Positions 34,786-46,624 of a stretch of DNA of 64,000 nt are shown one piece after another; the first letter of the stretch is position 1; each line of letters opens with the position of its first letter. Under the pieces are notes generated by a model that made no database searches, had not been told where the DNA came from, and was given only the letters and a program-made list of their open reading frames with translations. Source of the stretch: Proteles cristata cristata (taxonomy: Eukaryota > Chordata > Mammalia > Carnivora > Hyaenidae); the NCBI GenBank assembly GCA_017311185.1, contig JAESUZ010003105.1:124001-188000 (forward strand), in the 5' to 3' direction. Made by a program: the position numbers and the translations under genes.

Positions 34786-34988
34786 GGGTGCCTGGGTGAC
34801 TCAGTCACTTAAGCATCCAACTCATGTTTGAGACTCAAGTCATGATCTCATGGCTCATGGGTTCAAGCCTCACCTTGGGCTCCACACTGACAGCGCAGAG
34901 CCTGGTTGGGATTCTCTCCTTCTCTCTCTGTCGCTCTTCTGCTTGCATTCTCTCTTTCTCTGAAAAATAAATACAATAAGCATTTGAA
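34786..34988 (+). mobile_element. tRNA-derived carnivore SINE
   Basis: GGGGTGCCTGGGTGACTCAG head, CT-rich body and AAATAAATACAATAAG tail. The flanks 'aaaaagtgagattg' and 'aaaaaagtaaggtt' are an imperfect target duplication. Confidence 0.93.
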
Positions 34989-35094
34989 AAAAGTAAGGTT
35001 AGTACAAAGAACATATTATGCCCTTTACCAAGATTGATTCACCTATTTCAGCATTTTATCCCCATTTGCTTTATTATTTATTATTTGCTTCTCT

Positions 35095-35270
35095 CTATAG
35101 ATTATTATATATGTCTATAGATATATACATTTCTCTTTTTCTCTCTTTAATATAATACATATAGAAATATATATTTATCTATATTTGTAATATAGAGGAC
35201 AAATTTACATATAGATATATATATATAAATGTATGTATTATACATGTATGTGATATATATATTGGTCTAT
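35095..35270. repeat. TA-rich low-complexity tract
   Basis: Dense TATATA/TATAGATA runs with little G+C. Confidence 0.8.
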
Positions 35271-36740
35271 ACAAGGTCTAGATCAGAATCAGACAGTATA
35301 TATTGTTGTCATATGTCTTCAGTTTCCTTTAATCTGAAACATTTCCACAGTTTTTCTTTGTCTTTTGTGACATTAGCATTCTTGAAGAATACAATCACTT
35401 AAAAATTAAAACTTACTTCATTTGAGGCTCATGTGATGATTTCTCAAGATTTGATCCAGGTTATGCATTCCTAGCTGGAATACTACTTAAGTGATGTCAT
35501 GTCCTTCTCAGGGTGTCACATGTGGAGATATACAGTGTTCATCTACCCCCTTATCAGTAACATTATTTTGACCCCCTAGTCAAGGTGTTCTTCATTTTCT
35601 CAAATGTAATATGTTTCCATTGCAACTAATACAGAATCTTTGGAGAAACACTTTAAGACCATAAAAATATCCTACTCCTCAAAAGATTCTTCTCTATTTT
35701 TAGTATCTAATATATATTTAATATCTTTTGATAATTATTGCCTGGAACAATCTTTATTAAATTGATTACAAAATAATGATTTTCCAACTACAATACACTG
35801 AACATGTACTAATCAGAAGAAGTTGGTTTTGGTTTTCTACTATAAGCTAGAACTTTCCTTTCTCCCATTTCTTAATAGGTATTTTGTTTTGTTTTTTTAA
35901 ACATAGTTTATTGTCAAATTGGTTTCCATACAACACCCAGAGCCCATCCCAACAAGTGCCCTGCTCCATGCCCATCACCCATTTTCCCCTCTCCCCCCCC
36001 CCATCAACCCTCAGTTTGTTCTCAGCATTCAAGAGTCTCTTATGGTTTGCCTCCCTCCCTCTCTGTAACTATTTTTCTCCCTTCCCCCCCTGCCCATGGT
36101 CTTCTGTAAAGTTTCTCCTGATCCAAATATGAGTGAAAACATATAGTATCTGTCTTTCTCTGCCTGACTTCTTTTGCTCAGCATAACACCCTCCAGTTCC
36201 ATCCATGTTACTACAAATGGCCAGATTTCATTCTTTCTCATTGCCATGTATAGATAAACCACATCTTGATCCATTCATCAGTTGATGGACATATAGGCTG
36301 TTTCCACAATTTGGCTATTGTTGAAAGTGTTGCTATGAACATTGGGGTGCATGTGCTCCTATGCATCAGTACTCCTGTATCCCTTGGGTAAATTTCTAGC
36401 AGTGCTATTGCTGGGTCATAGGGGAGTTCTATTGTTAATTATTTGAGGAACCTTCACACCGTTTTCCAGAGCAGCTTCACCAGTTAACATTCCCACCAAC
36501 AGAGTAAGAAGGTTCCCATTTTTCCACATCTTTGCCAGAATCTATAGTCTCCTGATTTGTTCATTTTAGCTACTCTGACTGGCATGAGGTGGTATCTCAG
36601 TGTGGTTTTGATTTGTATTTCCCTGATGATGAGGGACGTTGGGCATTGTTTCATGTGTCTGTTGGCCATATGGATGTCTTCTTTGGAGAAGTGTCTATTC
36701 ATATCTTCTGCCCATTTCTTCACTGGATTATTTGTTTTTT

Positions 36741-36936
36741 AAATTTTTAATATTTTTGAGAGAGACAGAGAATGAGTGGAGGAGGTGCAGATAGAGAAGG
36801 AAACACAGAATCCAAAGCAGGCTCCAGACTCTGAGCTGTAAGCACAGAGCCCAAGGTGGGGCTCAAACCCACCAACTGTGAGATCATGATCTGAGCTGAA
36901 GCTGGATGCTTAACTGACTGAGCCACCCAGGCGCCC
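36741..36936 (-). mobile_element. SINE nested in L1, perfect 18-bp TSD
   Basis: Antisense carnivore SINE ending in complement head 'ctgagccacccaggcgcccc'. L1 target duplicated at 36723-36740 and 36937-36954. Confidence 0.96.
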
Positions 36937-37203
36937 CTGGATTATTTGTTTTTTTGAGTGTGGAGTTTGGTGAGTTCCTTATAGATTTTGGATACTAGCC
37001 CTTTATCTGATATGTCATTTGCAACTATCTTTTCCCATTCCATTGGTTGCCTATCAGTTTTGTTGATTGTTTCCTCTGCAGTGCAGAAGCTTTTTATCTT
37101 TGTCCCAATGGTTCGTTTTTGCTTTTGATTCCCTTGCCTTCAGAGATGTGTCGAGTAAGAAATTGCTGCACCTGAGTTCAGAGAGGTTGTTTCCTCTTTC
37201 TCC

Positions 37204-37695
37204 TCAAGGGTTTTTGATGGTTTCCTGTCTCACGTTCAGGTCCTTCATCCATTTTGAGTTTATTTTTGTGTATGGTGTAAGAAAGTGGTCTAGTTTCATT
37301 CTTCTGCCTGTCGCTGTCCAGTTTTCCCAGCCCCATCTGTTAAAGAAGCTGTCTTTTTTCCATTGGATACTCTTTCCTGCTTTGTCAAAGATTAGTTGGC
37401 CATACATTTGTGGGTCCAATTCTGGGTTCTCTATTATATTCCATTGGTCTGTGTATCTGTTTTTGTGCCAATACCATACCGTCTTGATGATTACAGCTTT
37501 GTAGTAGAGACTAAAGTCTGGGATGATGATGCCTCCCACTTTGGTTTTCTTTTTTGACATTACTTTGGCTATTTGGCGTCTTTTGTGGTTCCATACAAAT
37601 TTTAGGATTGTTTGCTCTAGCTTTGAGAAGAATGCTGGTGCAATTTTGATTAGGATTGCATTGAATGTGTAGATTGCTTTGGGTAATATTGACAT
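37204..37695 (-). pseudogene. L1 ORF2 C-terminal fragment (163 codons)
   Basis: Longest surviving ORF2 block in the L1 at 35.9-38.0 kb. It matches the region after the reverse transcriptase ([36 protein letters not shown]). Interrupted on both sides. Confidence 0.9.
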
Positions 37696-38030
37696 TTTAA
37701 CAATATTTATTCTTCCAATCCATGAGCATGGAATGTTTTTCTATTTCTTTGTGTCTTCTTCAGTTTCCTTCATACATTTTCTGTAGTTTTCAGCATACAT
37801 ATCTTTTACATCTTTGGTTAGGCTTATTCCTAGGTATTTTATGGTTTATGTTGCAATTGTGAATGAGATCAGTTTCTTGATTTCTCTTTCTGTTGCTTCA
37901 TTATTGGTATATAAAAATGCAACCAATTTCTGTATGTTGATTTTGTACTCTGCAACTTCACTCAATTCATATATCAGTTCTAGCAGACTTCTGATGGAGT
38001 CTGTTGGGCTTCCCTTGGCCCTTATTTATT

Positions 38031-39324
38031 ATCATTAGACATAATATGTATGTCTCTCTATATGTACATACATGAATATATGTGTTTATGCTAGGAATTA
38101 GAGAGTTCATGCTGATATTTTTAAGTTTTAGGTCATTATCAGTGATCCCATGTGGGAGAAACTTCACATTATTTGCATGTAAAAAATAATTTAACGTTTA
38201 AAATTAAAATGTTTGGCAAAACCCAGAAAGCATTCATCATGAATGCAAGATACTTTCAATAAAGAGTAAGTTACAAAGTAGGTGGCAAAATAAAGAAATA
38301 AATAAATTTTAAGTCAACTAAGACATATTTTTCAGTGGGGTAAGAGCAAGGGGAAAATAGTATGGATAGTATACTTCCATTTGAATAAAATAGGAGGGGC
38401 ACGTGTGTAATTGTATTTGCATAGGTCAGCTTGGTAAGGCTGTATAAGATATTAAGAAACTGGTTGAAGTGGTTGACTTCCAGATGTAGAACTGGAGGTC
38501 TGGGGGGAGGGGCGAGAGGAAGACTATTTTCTATCTAGGTAGATTCTTTTTCTGTGTGAGTTTATTATTTCATACATATATTATCTGTTCAAAACAAATA
38601 AAAAACCTCACTTTAATTGAAATTGCTCTGAGAAAATATTTAATCCATCCCAGTGAAAACTGACCATCTCAGATAAGGGATTTTTCTATTTCTGTTTCCA
38701 CTCTTATTTTCTCTCTTTTGGTTTCATTTTATATTAATAATCAAATTTCCTAAAATACTTTCTTCCTATACTTTGGGTGTTAACCAAATACAAAATGTAT
38801 TTCCTCTTATATTTTAAATACTTATTTCGAAATATTTGAGTGTTTAAGAGAACTGTGAGCCATGAGTTTCTTATTCTGTTTTCCCAAACTGAGTAATAAT
38901 TAGCATTGCAGAATAGGTGACTTACAAGAAATGAATGAACTTTTCATAATCCTCATAAGCTTCTTCCCCTTCAGAGATAAAGACTAGTCAATTGTTTCTT
39001 GTCACTCAAAAAGGTTTGGAGTTAGGAGCATTTGACCAAATGTCATCTGTGTTTCCCTGGTTGTGCATAAAACACACGTCTCAAAGAGATAATATGTAAA
39101 CAGATACATATGTGATTTATGCCCTCCTTTTCATGTGGTACATATATACTAAGGAGAGAAGGACCATCTACATTATCCTGATACTATGTCTTAGCTACTT
39201 CTGTATATGGTAATGTATGTTGATTTTTCAACCATCATACTTTCAATTTTAAACTTAAAATCAAACCACCTTTTAAAAATCTCTTAGCCACTCAAACTAT
39301 AGGCACATTTAGTAGGACATTTAA
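38031..39324 (+). other. Intron sequence between L1 pieces, nothing recognised
   Basis: About 1.3 kb of AT-rich sequence without named repeat or exon. It lies between an L1 3' part (left) and an L1 5' part (right), both antisense. Confidence 0.45.
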
Positions 39325-39533
39325 AAAATTTTTGTGTCTTTTTTTTGAGAGAGAGTGAGAGAGAAAGCGCAAGTAGGGGAGGTTCAAAGAGAAAGTGAAA
39401 CACAGAATTGAAGTAGGCACCAGGCTCTAAGCTGTCAGCAAAGAGCCCTACATGGGGCTCAAACTCACGAATTGTGAAATCATGACCTGAGCTGAAGTCA
39501 GATGCTTAACTGACTGAGCCACCCAAGCACTCC
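39325..39533 (-). mobile_element. tRNA-derived carnivore SINE, antisense
   Basis: T-run, (GA)n and complement head 'ctgagccacccaagcactcc'. It abuts an L1 5' fragment. Confidence 0.92.
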
Positions 39534-41050
39534 TCTTCTAGTATATTTTTAATTTCAGTTATTGAGTTCTTCATCTCTGGTTCTTTTTTTATTTTTTAAG
39601 TTTACTTATTTATTTTGAAAGAGAGACAGACAGAGTGAGTGGGGGAGGGGCAGAGAGAGAATGAGAGAGAGAGAATCCTGACATGGGGCTTGAACCCACA
39701 AACCCTGAGATCATGACCTGAACTGAAACCAAGAGTCAGACGCTTAACCGACTGAGCCACCCAGGATCTTCTCTGATTGGTTCTTTTTAATATTTTCTAT
39801 CTCTTTGTTAAGGATCTCAGTGAGATCCTCCACTCTTTTCTTAGGAAGAGTGAGTATCTTCATGACCATTACTTTGAATTCCTTATTAGGCACATTATTT
39901 ATCTCTGCTTCATTTAACTCTTTTAACGTGGTTTTGTCCCATTCTTTCATATGGGACATAATCCTATCTTTTTATTTTATCTAACTCTCTGGGTCTGTTT
40001 CTATGTGTTAGGAAAGTCAGTTATGTTTCTTGCTTTTGAAGTAGTAGCCTTATGAAGAAGAGGTCCTGTGAGAGCCCCTGAGAACTTTGTTGGTGGGTGG
40101 GGCTGGCAGTCAGACCAGATATCTGCCCACAGTCCCATCTGCTGGGACTGTAGTTACACTAATATGTGTGGTTATCTTCCCCTCTCCCCAGGGCAAGAGT
40201 CACTTTTGTATGGCATTGGTCCCTGCTGGGGGCTGCTTGCAGGATGTGTCTTGGCAGGAGCCACTTTGGAGGGACGCCTGTGGAGTGGGGTGGGTTGATG
40301 AGGTGGATCCACAGGAGAATGTAGGAGTGGTATGTGTGGTATTGGCAAGCAATGGGAGAGTATTGGAGCTGGTTCCCATAGTGTCTGGCTATCTAGACTG
40401 GGATAAGGGTCGGGGAGATGGCATCCACCAGGTCTTTTGTTCTAGAAAAAAAGTCATCTATAGATCCTTGCCCCTCCAGTGCAGGGAGATTTACTCCATA
40501 AATCTCGTTTCCATATACCCCAGGCACTTTTCAGACTGCTGCTTCTATACTGTATCTCAGCTGGGTTCCTGGTTATGCTGGGTCTTTAAAGGGTGGGGAC
40601 TCTGTTTCCTATTGCTTCTGTCTGTCCCAGAGCTTAGCCTGCTGATTTTTACAGTACCAGCTTAAACCCTTTGTACCCTACTTTGGGTACAAAGTCACAA
40701 AGTAAGCCCCAGTGCTTTTCAAAGTCAAATATTATAGGACTTGTCTTCTCAGTGCAGGTCTCCTATGGTTGGGGTGCCTGGTATAGGGTCTGGTCCTCTC
40801 CCTTCTCCATGCTTATTTCTGTCATTGCTGATCGTGATTAACTCCCCTGGGAAGTTTGGCTCCCAACTGCATCACCGCCCCTCCTACCTCTTTTTACGTG
40901 GCCTCCTCTCTTATTAACTGTGGAAAGTCCATTCTGACAGTCTTTGGGTTTTCTGTGTTACCTGCGCTGATGTGGCTGTTATCTAGGTGTGTCTGTGGGA
41001 TGAGGTGAGCTCAGAATCTTCCTATTCCACCAGTTTTTCAGAAGTCCTCT
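39534..41050 (-). mobile_element. L1 5' fragment (ORF1 N-terminus plus 5' UTR), antisense
   Basis: Aligns by eye with 19.69-21.5 kb of the full-length L1: shared 'ggaaagtcag.tatgtttctt', 'ccttatgaagaagag' and the end near 'cagaatcttcctattccacc'. The '-' frame 39744-39959 gives an ORF1 N-terminal peptide (EWDKTTLKELNEAEINNVPN). ORF2 is absent from this copy, which is unusual because L1 normally loses its 5' end. A SINE lies at 39588-39765. Confidence 0.85.
39588..39765 (-). mobile_element. SINE nested in L1 5' fragment
   Basis: Antisense SINE, complement head 'gactgagccacccagg'. The flanking L1 sequence 'ctctg(att)ggttctttt' is repeated on both sides. Confidence 0.93.
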
Positions 41051-41084
41051 TACTCATTAAAAAAAAAAAAACCAAACACCTCTT

Positions 41085-41315
41085 TTTCTTTCCAGGATTT
41101 TATTTAAATTCAAGTTAATTAACACATGGTGTAGTATTGGTTTCAAAAGTAGAATTTAGTGATTCATCACATACATACAACCCCCAGTGCTCATCACAAG
41201 TGCCCTCCTTACTGCCAATCACTCATTTAGTCCATTCCCCCAACCCACCTCCCCTCCAGCAACCCTCAGTTTGTTCTTTATAGTTAAGAGTCTCTTATGG
41301 TTTCCCTCTCTGTCA
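41085..41315 (-). mobile_element. L1 3'-UTR fragment, antisense
   Basis: 'acaacccccagtgctcatca', 'caagtgccctccttactgcc' and 'tagttaagagtctcttatgg' are the antisense L1 3' end. It is broken off by the next L1's tail at about 41316. Confidence 0.85.
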
Positions 41316-43480
41316 TTTTATTTATTTATTTTTATTTTATTTTATTTTTAAATTAAATTAATTTATTTACATACAAGTCAGCATATAGTGCAATAATGAT
41401 TTCAAGAATAGAATCCATTGATTCATCTCCTATGTATAACACCCAGTGCTCATTCCAACAAGTGTCTTCCTTAATGTCCCTTACCTATTTAGCCAATCCC
41501 CCCACACACAACCCCTCCAATAACCCTCATTTTGTTCTCTATATTTAAGTGTCTCCTATGTTTTGTCCCTCTCTCTGTTTTTATATTATTTTTGCTTCCC
41601 TTCCCTTATGTTCATCTGTTTTGTATCTTAAATTCCACATATGAGCAAAGTCATATGATATTTGTCTTTCTCTGACTAATTTTCCTCTGGTTCCACTCAA
41701 GTTGTTGCAAATACAAGATTTCATTCTTTTTGATTGCCAAGTAATATTCCATTGTATTTATGTATACCACATCTTCTTTATCTGTTCATCTATTGATGGA
41801 CGTTTGGGCTCTTTCCATACTTTGGCTATTGTCAATAGCGCTGCCATAAACATTGGAGTGCATGTGCCCCTTCGAAACAGCACACCTGTGTCCCTTGGAT
41901 AAATACCTAGTGGTGCAATTGCTGGGTTGTAGGGAAATTTTAGTTTTAACCTTTTGAGGAAACTCCATACTGTTTTCCAGAGTGGCTACACTGGTTTGCA
42001 TTCCCACCAGCAGTGCCAGAGAGATTCTCTTTCTCTGCAGCCTGCCCACATCTGTTGTTGCCTGAGTTGTTAATGTTAGCCATTCTGACAGGTGTGAGTG
42101 GTATCACATTGTGTTTTTAATTTGTATTTCCCTGATGATGAGTGATATTGAGCATTTTTTCATGTGTCTGTTAGCTACCTGGATGTCTTCTTTGGAAAAG
42201 CGTCTATTCATGTCTTTTGCCTATTTCTTCACTGAACTATTTGTTTTGTTTTGTTTTTGGTGTTGAGTTTGATAAGTTCTTTATAGAATTTGGATACTAG
42301 CCCTTTATCTGATCTGTCATTTGCAAATATCTTCTCCCCTTCCATCGGTTGCCTTTTAGTTTTGCTGATTGTGTCCTTTGCTGTGCAGAAGCTTTTTATC
42401 TTGATGTAGTCCCAATAGTTCATGTTTGCTTCTGTTTTCCTTGCCTCTGGAGACGTGTTGAGTAAGAAGTTGCTGTGGCCAAAGTCAAAGACGTTTTGCC
42501 TGCCTTCTCCTCTAGGATTTTGTTGGCTTCCTATCTTCTGTTTAGATCTTTCCTCCATTTTGAATTTATTCTTGTGTGTGGTGTAGTAAGAAGTGGTCCA
42601 GGTTCATTTTTCTGCATGTTGCTGTCCAGTTTCCCCAACACCATTTGTTGAAGAGACTGTCATTATTCCATTGGATGTTCTTTTCTGCTTTGTCAAAGAT
42701 TAGTTGGCCATATGTTTGTGGGTCCATTTCTGGCTTCTCTATTCTGTTCCATTGATCTAAGTGTCTGTTTTTGTGCCAGTACCATACTGTCTTGATGGTT
42801 ACAGGTTTGTAATTCATCTTGAAGTCTGGGATTGTGATGCCTCCAGTTTTGGTTTTCTTTTTCAGGATTGTTTTGGCTAGTCGGGGTCTTTTCTGGTTCA
42901 ATACAAATTTTAGAGTTGTTTGTTCTAGCTCTGTGTAGAATGCTGGTGTTATTTTGATAAGGATTGCATTGAATATGTAGATTGTTTTGGATAGTATTGA
43001 TTTTAACAATATTAACATTTTAACAATATTTGTTCTTCCAATCCATAAGCATGGATTATTTTTCCTTTTCTTGTGTGTGTCTTCTTTAATTTCTTTAATA
43101 AACTTTCTATAGTTTTCATTGTATAGGTTTTTCACCTCTTTGGTGAGGTTTATTCCTCGGTATTTTACGTTTTTTGGTGCAGTTGTACATGGGATCAATT
43201 CCTTGATTTCTCTTTCTGTTGCTTCATTATTGGTGTATAGAAATGTAACTGATTTCTGTGTGTTGATTTTATATCCTGTGACTTTGCTGAACTCATGGAT
43301 CAGCCTAACAGTTTTTTGGTGGAATCTTTTGGGTTTTTCATATGGAGTGTCATGTCATCTGCAAAGAGTGAAAGTTTGACTTCCTCCTTGCTGATTTGGA
43401 TGCCTTTTATTCCTTTGTGTTGTCTGATTGCTGAGGCTAGGACCTCCAATACTATGTTGAATAATAATTCCTCTTGCCCG
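41316..43480 (-). mobile_element. 5'-truncated L1, antisense, beside/inside another L1
   Basis: Starts with a TTTATT/TTTTA tail complement and the 3' UTR ('agtgctcattccaacaagtg'), then ORF2 read backwards to about 43480. '-' frames 42229-42558 and 42566-43198 keep long ORF2 blocks. It begins within the preceding L1 3' UTR, so it is probably a nested insertion. Confidence 0.9.
42566..43198 (-). pseudogene. L1 ORF2 C-terminal fragment (210 codons)
   Basis: The longest single open L1 frame in the window. It contains [35 protein letters not shown] and [16 protein letters not shown], the region after the reverse transcriptase. Upstream and downstream ORF2 are in other frames. Confidence 0.92.
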
Positions 43481-43916
43481 TTTTTAATTGTATTTTTTTA
43501 TTGTTGAGTTTTGAGAGTTCTTTGTTTTGTGGATATAAATCCATTGTCAGATATGTGATTTGCAAATATTTACTCCTAGTTTGTGGGTTGTCTTTTCATT
43601 CTCCTGACAGTGTCTTTTGCAGAGCAAGTGCTTTTAATTTGGATGAAATCCAGTTTATCAATTTTTTTTATGTGTTATGTTTTTGGTGTTGTATCTCAGA
43701 ACTCTTTGCCTAACCCAAAGATTTTCTCCTGATTTTTCTCTTATGCCTTCTTCTCCAAGTTTTATGTTTTACATTTAGATCTCTGATGCATTTGAGTTAA
43801 TTTTTTGTACAAATGTGAACTATATGGACATCTAGTTGTCTTAGCGCTATTTGTTGAAAATGGAATTATTTCTCCATGGAATTGACTTTGCATCTTTGTC
43901 AAAAGTCAGGTTAGTG
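43481..43916 (-). mobile_element. Old L1 fragment, antisense
   Basis: 'ccattgtcagatatgtgatt' and 'gaaatccagtttatcaattt' are the antisense ORF2 region of an older L1. It probably continues at 44250-44600 beyond a sense L1 3' UTR piece. Confidence 0.7.
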
Positions 43917-44249
43917 TTTGCCAGAGTTCAGGGATGATTGGGGGTGGGGGGGGATGTGACTGTAAAGGATAACATAAAGGAGACTTGTAGTGATGAAACT
44001 GTTATGTATCTTGATTGTGCTGGTGGTTACACAGATCTACAGATATGAGACAATGATATAGAACTAAACATATCAAATTTGACTTTGTACTATAATTATG
44101 TAAGATGCAATGACAGAGGAGATAGACTGAGTGAAAGGTACATGTGACCTCTCTGTACTGTCTTTGCAAATTCCTGTGAATCTATAGTTATTTAATTATT
44201 TCATAATTACTATAAATACTATAATTACTTCAAAATAAAGAGTTAAAAA
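43917..44249 (+). mobile_element. L1 3'-UTR piece, sense, inside the older antisense L1
   Basis: 'gttatgtatcttgattgtgc' and 'ggtggttacacagatctaca' match the sense 3' UTR of L1MB/MC-type elements. It ends near 'aaataaagagttaaaaaa'. Confidence 0.65.
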
Positions 44250-44600
44250 ACTACTTAACCATATTTGTTTGAGTCTATTTCAGGACTCTCTATTCTATTC
44301 CACTGATCTATTTAGCTGCCCTTTGCCATTACCACATTCTTGATTGCTGCAGTTTGTGAGTCTTGAAACTTTATCCATTTTCAAAATAGTTTTATCTATC
44401 CTATGTATTTTGCATTTCTGTATAGGTTTTAGAATTAGCTTGGCAATTTCTTTTCTTTTTTTTTTTTTTAGCTTGTCAATTTCTACAGAAAGTCAGCTGG
44501 GATTTTGATTAGGGTTAGGATTACTTTCAATCTGCAGATCAATATTTAACAGTACTGAATCCTCTAATATTTTCCTTTTATTTCTAATTTTTATTTTTAG
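44250..44600 (-). mobile_element. Old L1 ORF2 fragment, antisense
   Basis: 'gactctctattctattccac' and 'tgccattaccacattcttga' fit antisense ORF2 of an old L1. Confidence 0.65.
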
Positions 44601-44745
44601 CTGTCAGTTTAAAATTTCTCTTGGTCCTCTACAGCTAAAGATGACAAGGCAGAGTCCCAGCAAGCATGAAACACATGCCTCTCTCTCCCATTAGGTGGAA
44701 CAAAAGATGTGCAGCCTAGCAGGATATGTTAAAACTCCAGGCTAT

Positions 44746-44957
44746 GGGGGTGCCTGGATGGCTCAGTCGGTTAAGCATCCGACTTCATCTCAAGTCGTTA
44801 TCTCACAGTTCATGGGTTCAAGCCCCACGTTGGGCTCTGTGCTGACAGTGAGCTCAGAGCCTGGAGCCTGTTTCAGATTCTGTGTCCCCCTCTCTCTCTA
44901 ACCCTCCCCTGATCACACTATTTCTCTCTCTCAAAAATAAATAAAACATTAAAAAAA
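44746..44957 (+). mobile_element. Felid SINE with perfect 17-bp TSD
   Basis: Head GGGGTGCCTGGATGGCTCAG, CT tract, AAATAAATAAAACATT tail. Target duplicated at 44729-44745 and 44958-44974. Confidence 0.97.
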
Positions 44958-45247
44958 TTAAAACTCCAGGCTATATGGCAAAGTTACTTCTGCCTAATAC
45001 AATGTTCCACATTGGTATTTTTTAAAAGTCCAAGTATTATCATAGCAATGGTCTCAAGAAGCAATATATATTGGTAATTTCTTGTTTCATGCCCTATAAT
45101 TTCTAATTTTAGAAAGGTATATTTCCAACTCCAAAAAGTGTTTTAAAATTTTTAGGAGGGAAAGGCATAGGTGCATTTAGGCTTGTTTTTTTCCCCACTT
45201 TTTCTCATTTTATAAATGTAATTTTTAAAATTCCCAAGCTCCTGAGG

Positions 45248-45340
45248 TGCTTGGCTGGCTCAGTTGGTGGAGCATGCAACTCTTGATATTGGGGTTGTGG
45301 GTTCGGGCTACACATTGGGCATAGAGCATACTTTAAAAAA
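45248..45340 (+). mobile_element. Older short tRNA-derived SINE
   Basis: 'gtgcttggctggctcagttg' to 'gggcatagagcatactttaa'. The shorter ending (TACTTTAAAAAAA) marks an older carnivore SINE type without the long CT tract. Confidence 0.85.
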
Positions 45341-45348
45341 ATGTAAAG

Positions 45349-45570
45349 GGGCTCCTGGGTGGCTCAGTTGGTTAAGCGTCTGACTTCAGCTGAGGTCATG
45401 ATCTTACAGTTTGTGGGTTCGAGCCCCACGCTGGGCTTTGTGCTGAGAGCTAGCTCAGAGCCTGGAGACTGTTTCAGATTCTGTATCTCCCTCTCTTTCT
45501 GAACCTCCCCTGCTCATGCTGTCTCTCTCTCTCTCTCAGAAATAAATAAAACATTAAAAAAATTTTTTTA
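45349..45570 (+). mobile_element. Felid-type tRNA-derived SINE
   Basis: GGGGCTCCTGGGTGGCTCAG head, B box GGTTCGAGCCC, CT tract, AATAAATAAAACATT tail. It lies just after an older SINE. Confidence 0.94.
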
Positions 45571-45871
45571 ATGTAAAAATAAATAAATAAATAGATAAAA
45601 TTCCCAAACTCCTTTTCAAAAGTAAAGGAGAAAGACAGAGTAACAGTGATATGTAGTAACCAAATCCTACTAAACCTGAGTTCCTTGAGGCAGAGCCTGT
45701 TTGTGTTGTGTTCTTCTTCAGAGCCTGGCATTTATTAGGAATTCAATACATATTTGTTGAATGAGTAAATCTCCTTTATTTTCACCTATAAGCTTTGGGC
45801 CCTAACACATTTTTTTAATTCCAAAGTGGATTTATTACTTGACTAATACTATATAATAATAGAAGACTATA

Positions 45872-45986
45872 TCCTTTTTTTAAAAGATTTTATTTTTAAG
45901 TAATCTCTATACCCAACATGGTGTTCAAACTCACAACCCAGAACAAGAGTCACATGGTCCATCGACGGAGCCAGCCATGCACCCCA
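45872..45986 (-). mobile_element. Older short tRNA-derived SINE, antisense
   Basis: 'aagattttatttttaagtaa' through 'agccagccatgcacccc' is the complement of the older, short SINE type. Confidence 0.85.
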
Positions 45987-46397
45987 GAAAGCCTATGTTC
46001 TTATGTCCTCTGACCAGGTTTTCAAAATATTCAACAAGGAGTGAAGAAATATAAGGTCATTAAGTTAAAAGTTTAAAGGAGGATATGTTTTAGAAGTAGG
46101 AGTGAGGAGTCCTTGTTTCTCTTTAGGAGTGAGCAGAGGTTGTGATATAATTCCTGAAACAGAGAGCCAGGACCACAACCTGGTCAGAGCCTCTGCAGCA
46201 GAGTAGAAAATGACAATTTCGAATGGGTCAGCTTCCTTTAGGTATGTGGGCATTCGTTCATCAGCCACATTGTTAATTTATAAAAACCCACTCCCTGTTA
46301 CATCCAAATCTCCACCATACCAGATAAATTGGGGACACATTAACATTCTTCATGAGAGGCATCAGTGTAGTAAATCTTTTTAATACACACTTTTCAA

Positions 46398-46593
46398 GGG
46401 GTGCCTAGGTGGCTTAGTTGGTTACGCGCCCGACTTTCGTTTAGGTCATGATCTCACGGTTCGTGGGTTCGAGCCCTGCGTCGGGCTCTGTGATGACTGC
46501 CGGCTCAGAGCCTGGAGCCTGTTTCAGTCTGTGACTCCTTCTCTCTCTGACCCTCCCCTGCTCACACTGTCTCTCTCTCTCTCTCTCCTAAAA

Positions 46594-46624
<31 letters not shown>

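Larger units (their letters stand above)
35890..38030 (-). mobile_element. 5'-truncated L1, antisense
   Basis: 3' end at the left ('tagtttattgtcaaattggt'), then ORF2 read backwards up to about 38030. The '-' strand keeps ORF2 C-terminal blocks, for example 37204-37695 with [20 protein letters not shown]. It is split by a SINE at 36741-36936. No clear TSD found. Confidence 0.9.

Noticed and set aside
40087..40665. 192-codon '+' frame as a host gene
   Set aside because: It lies inside an L1 5' UTR and its counterpart in the second L1 copy is broken. Kept only as a low-weight ORF0-like observation.
42229..43198. Adjacent long '-' frames as a functional reverse transcriptase
   Set aside because: They are the C-terminal part of L1 ORF2 in broken frames. 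The catalytic RT core and endonuclease are absent from this copy.
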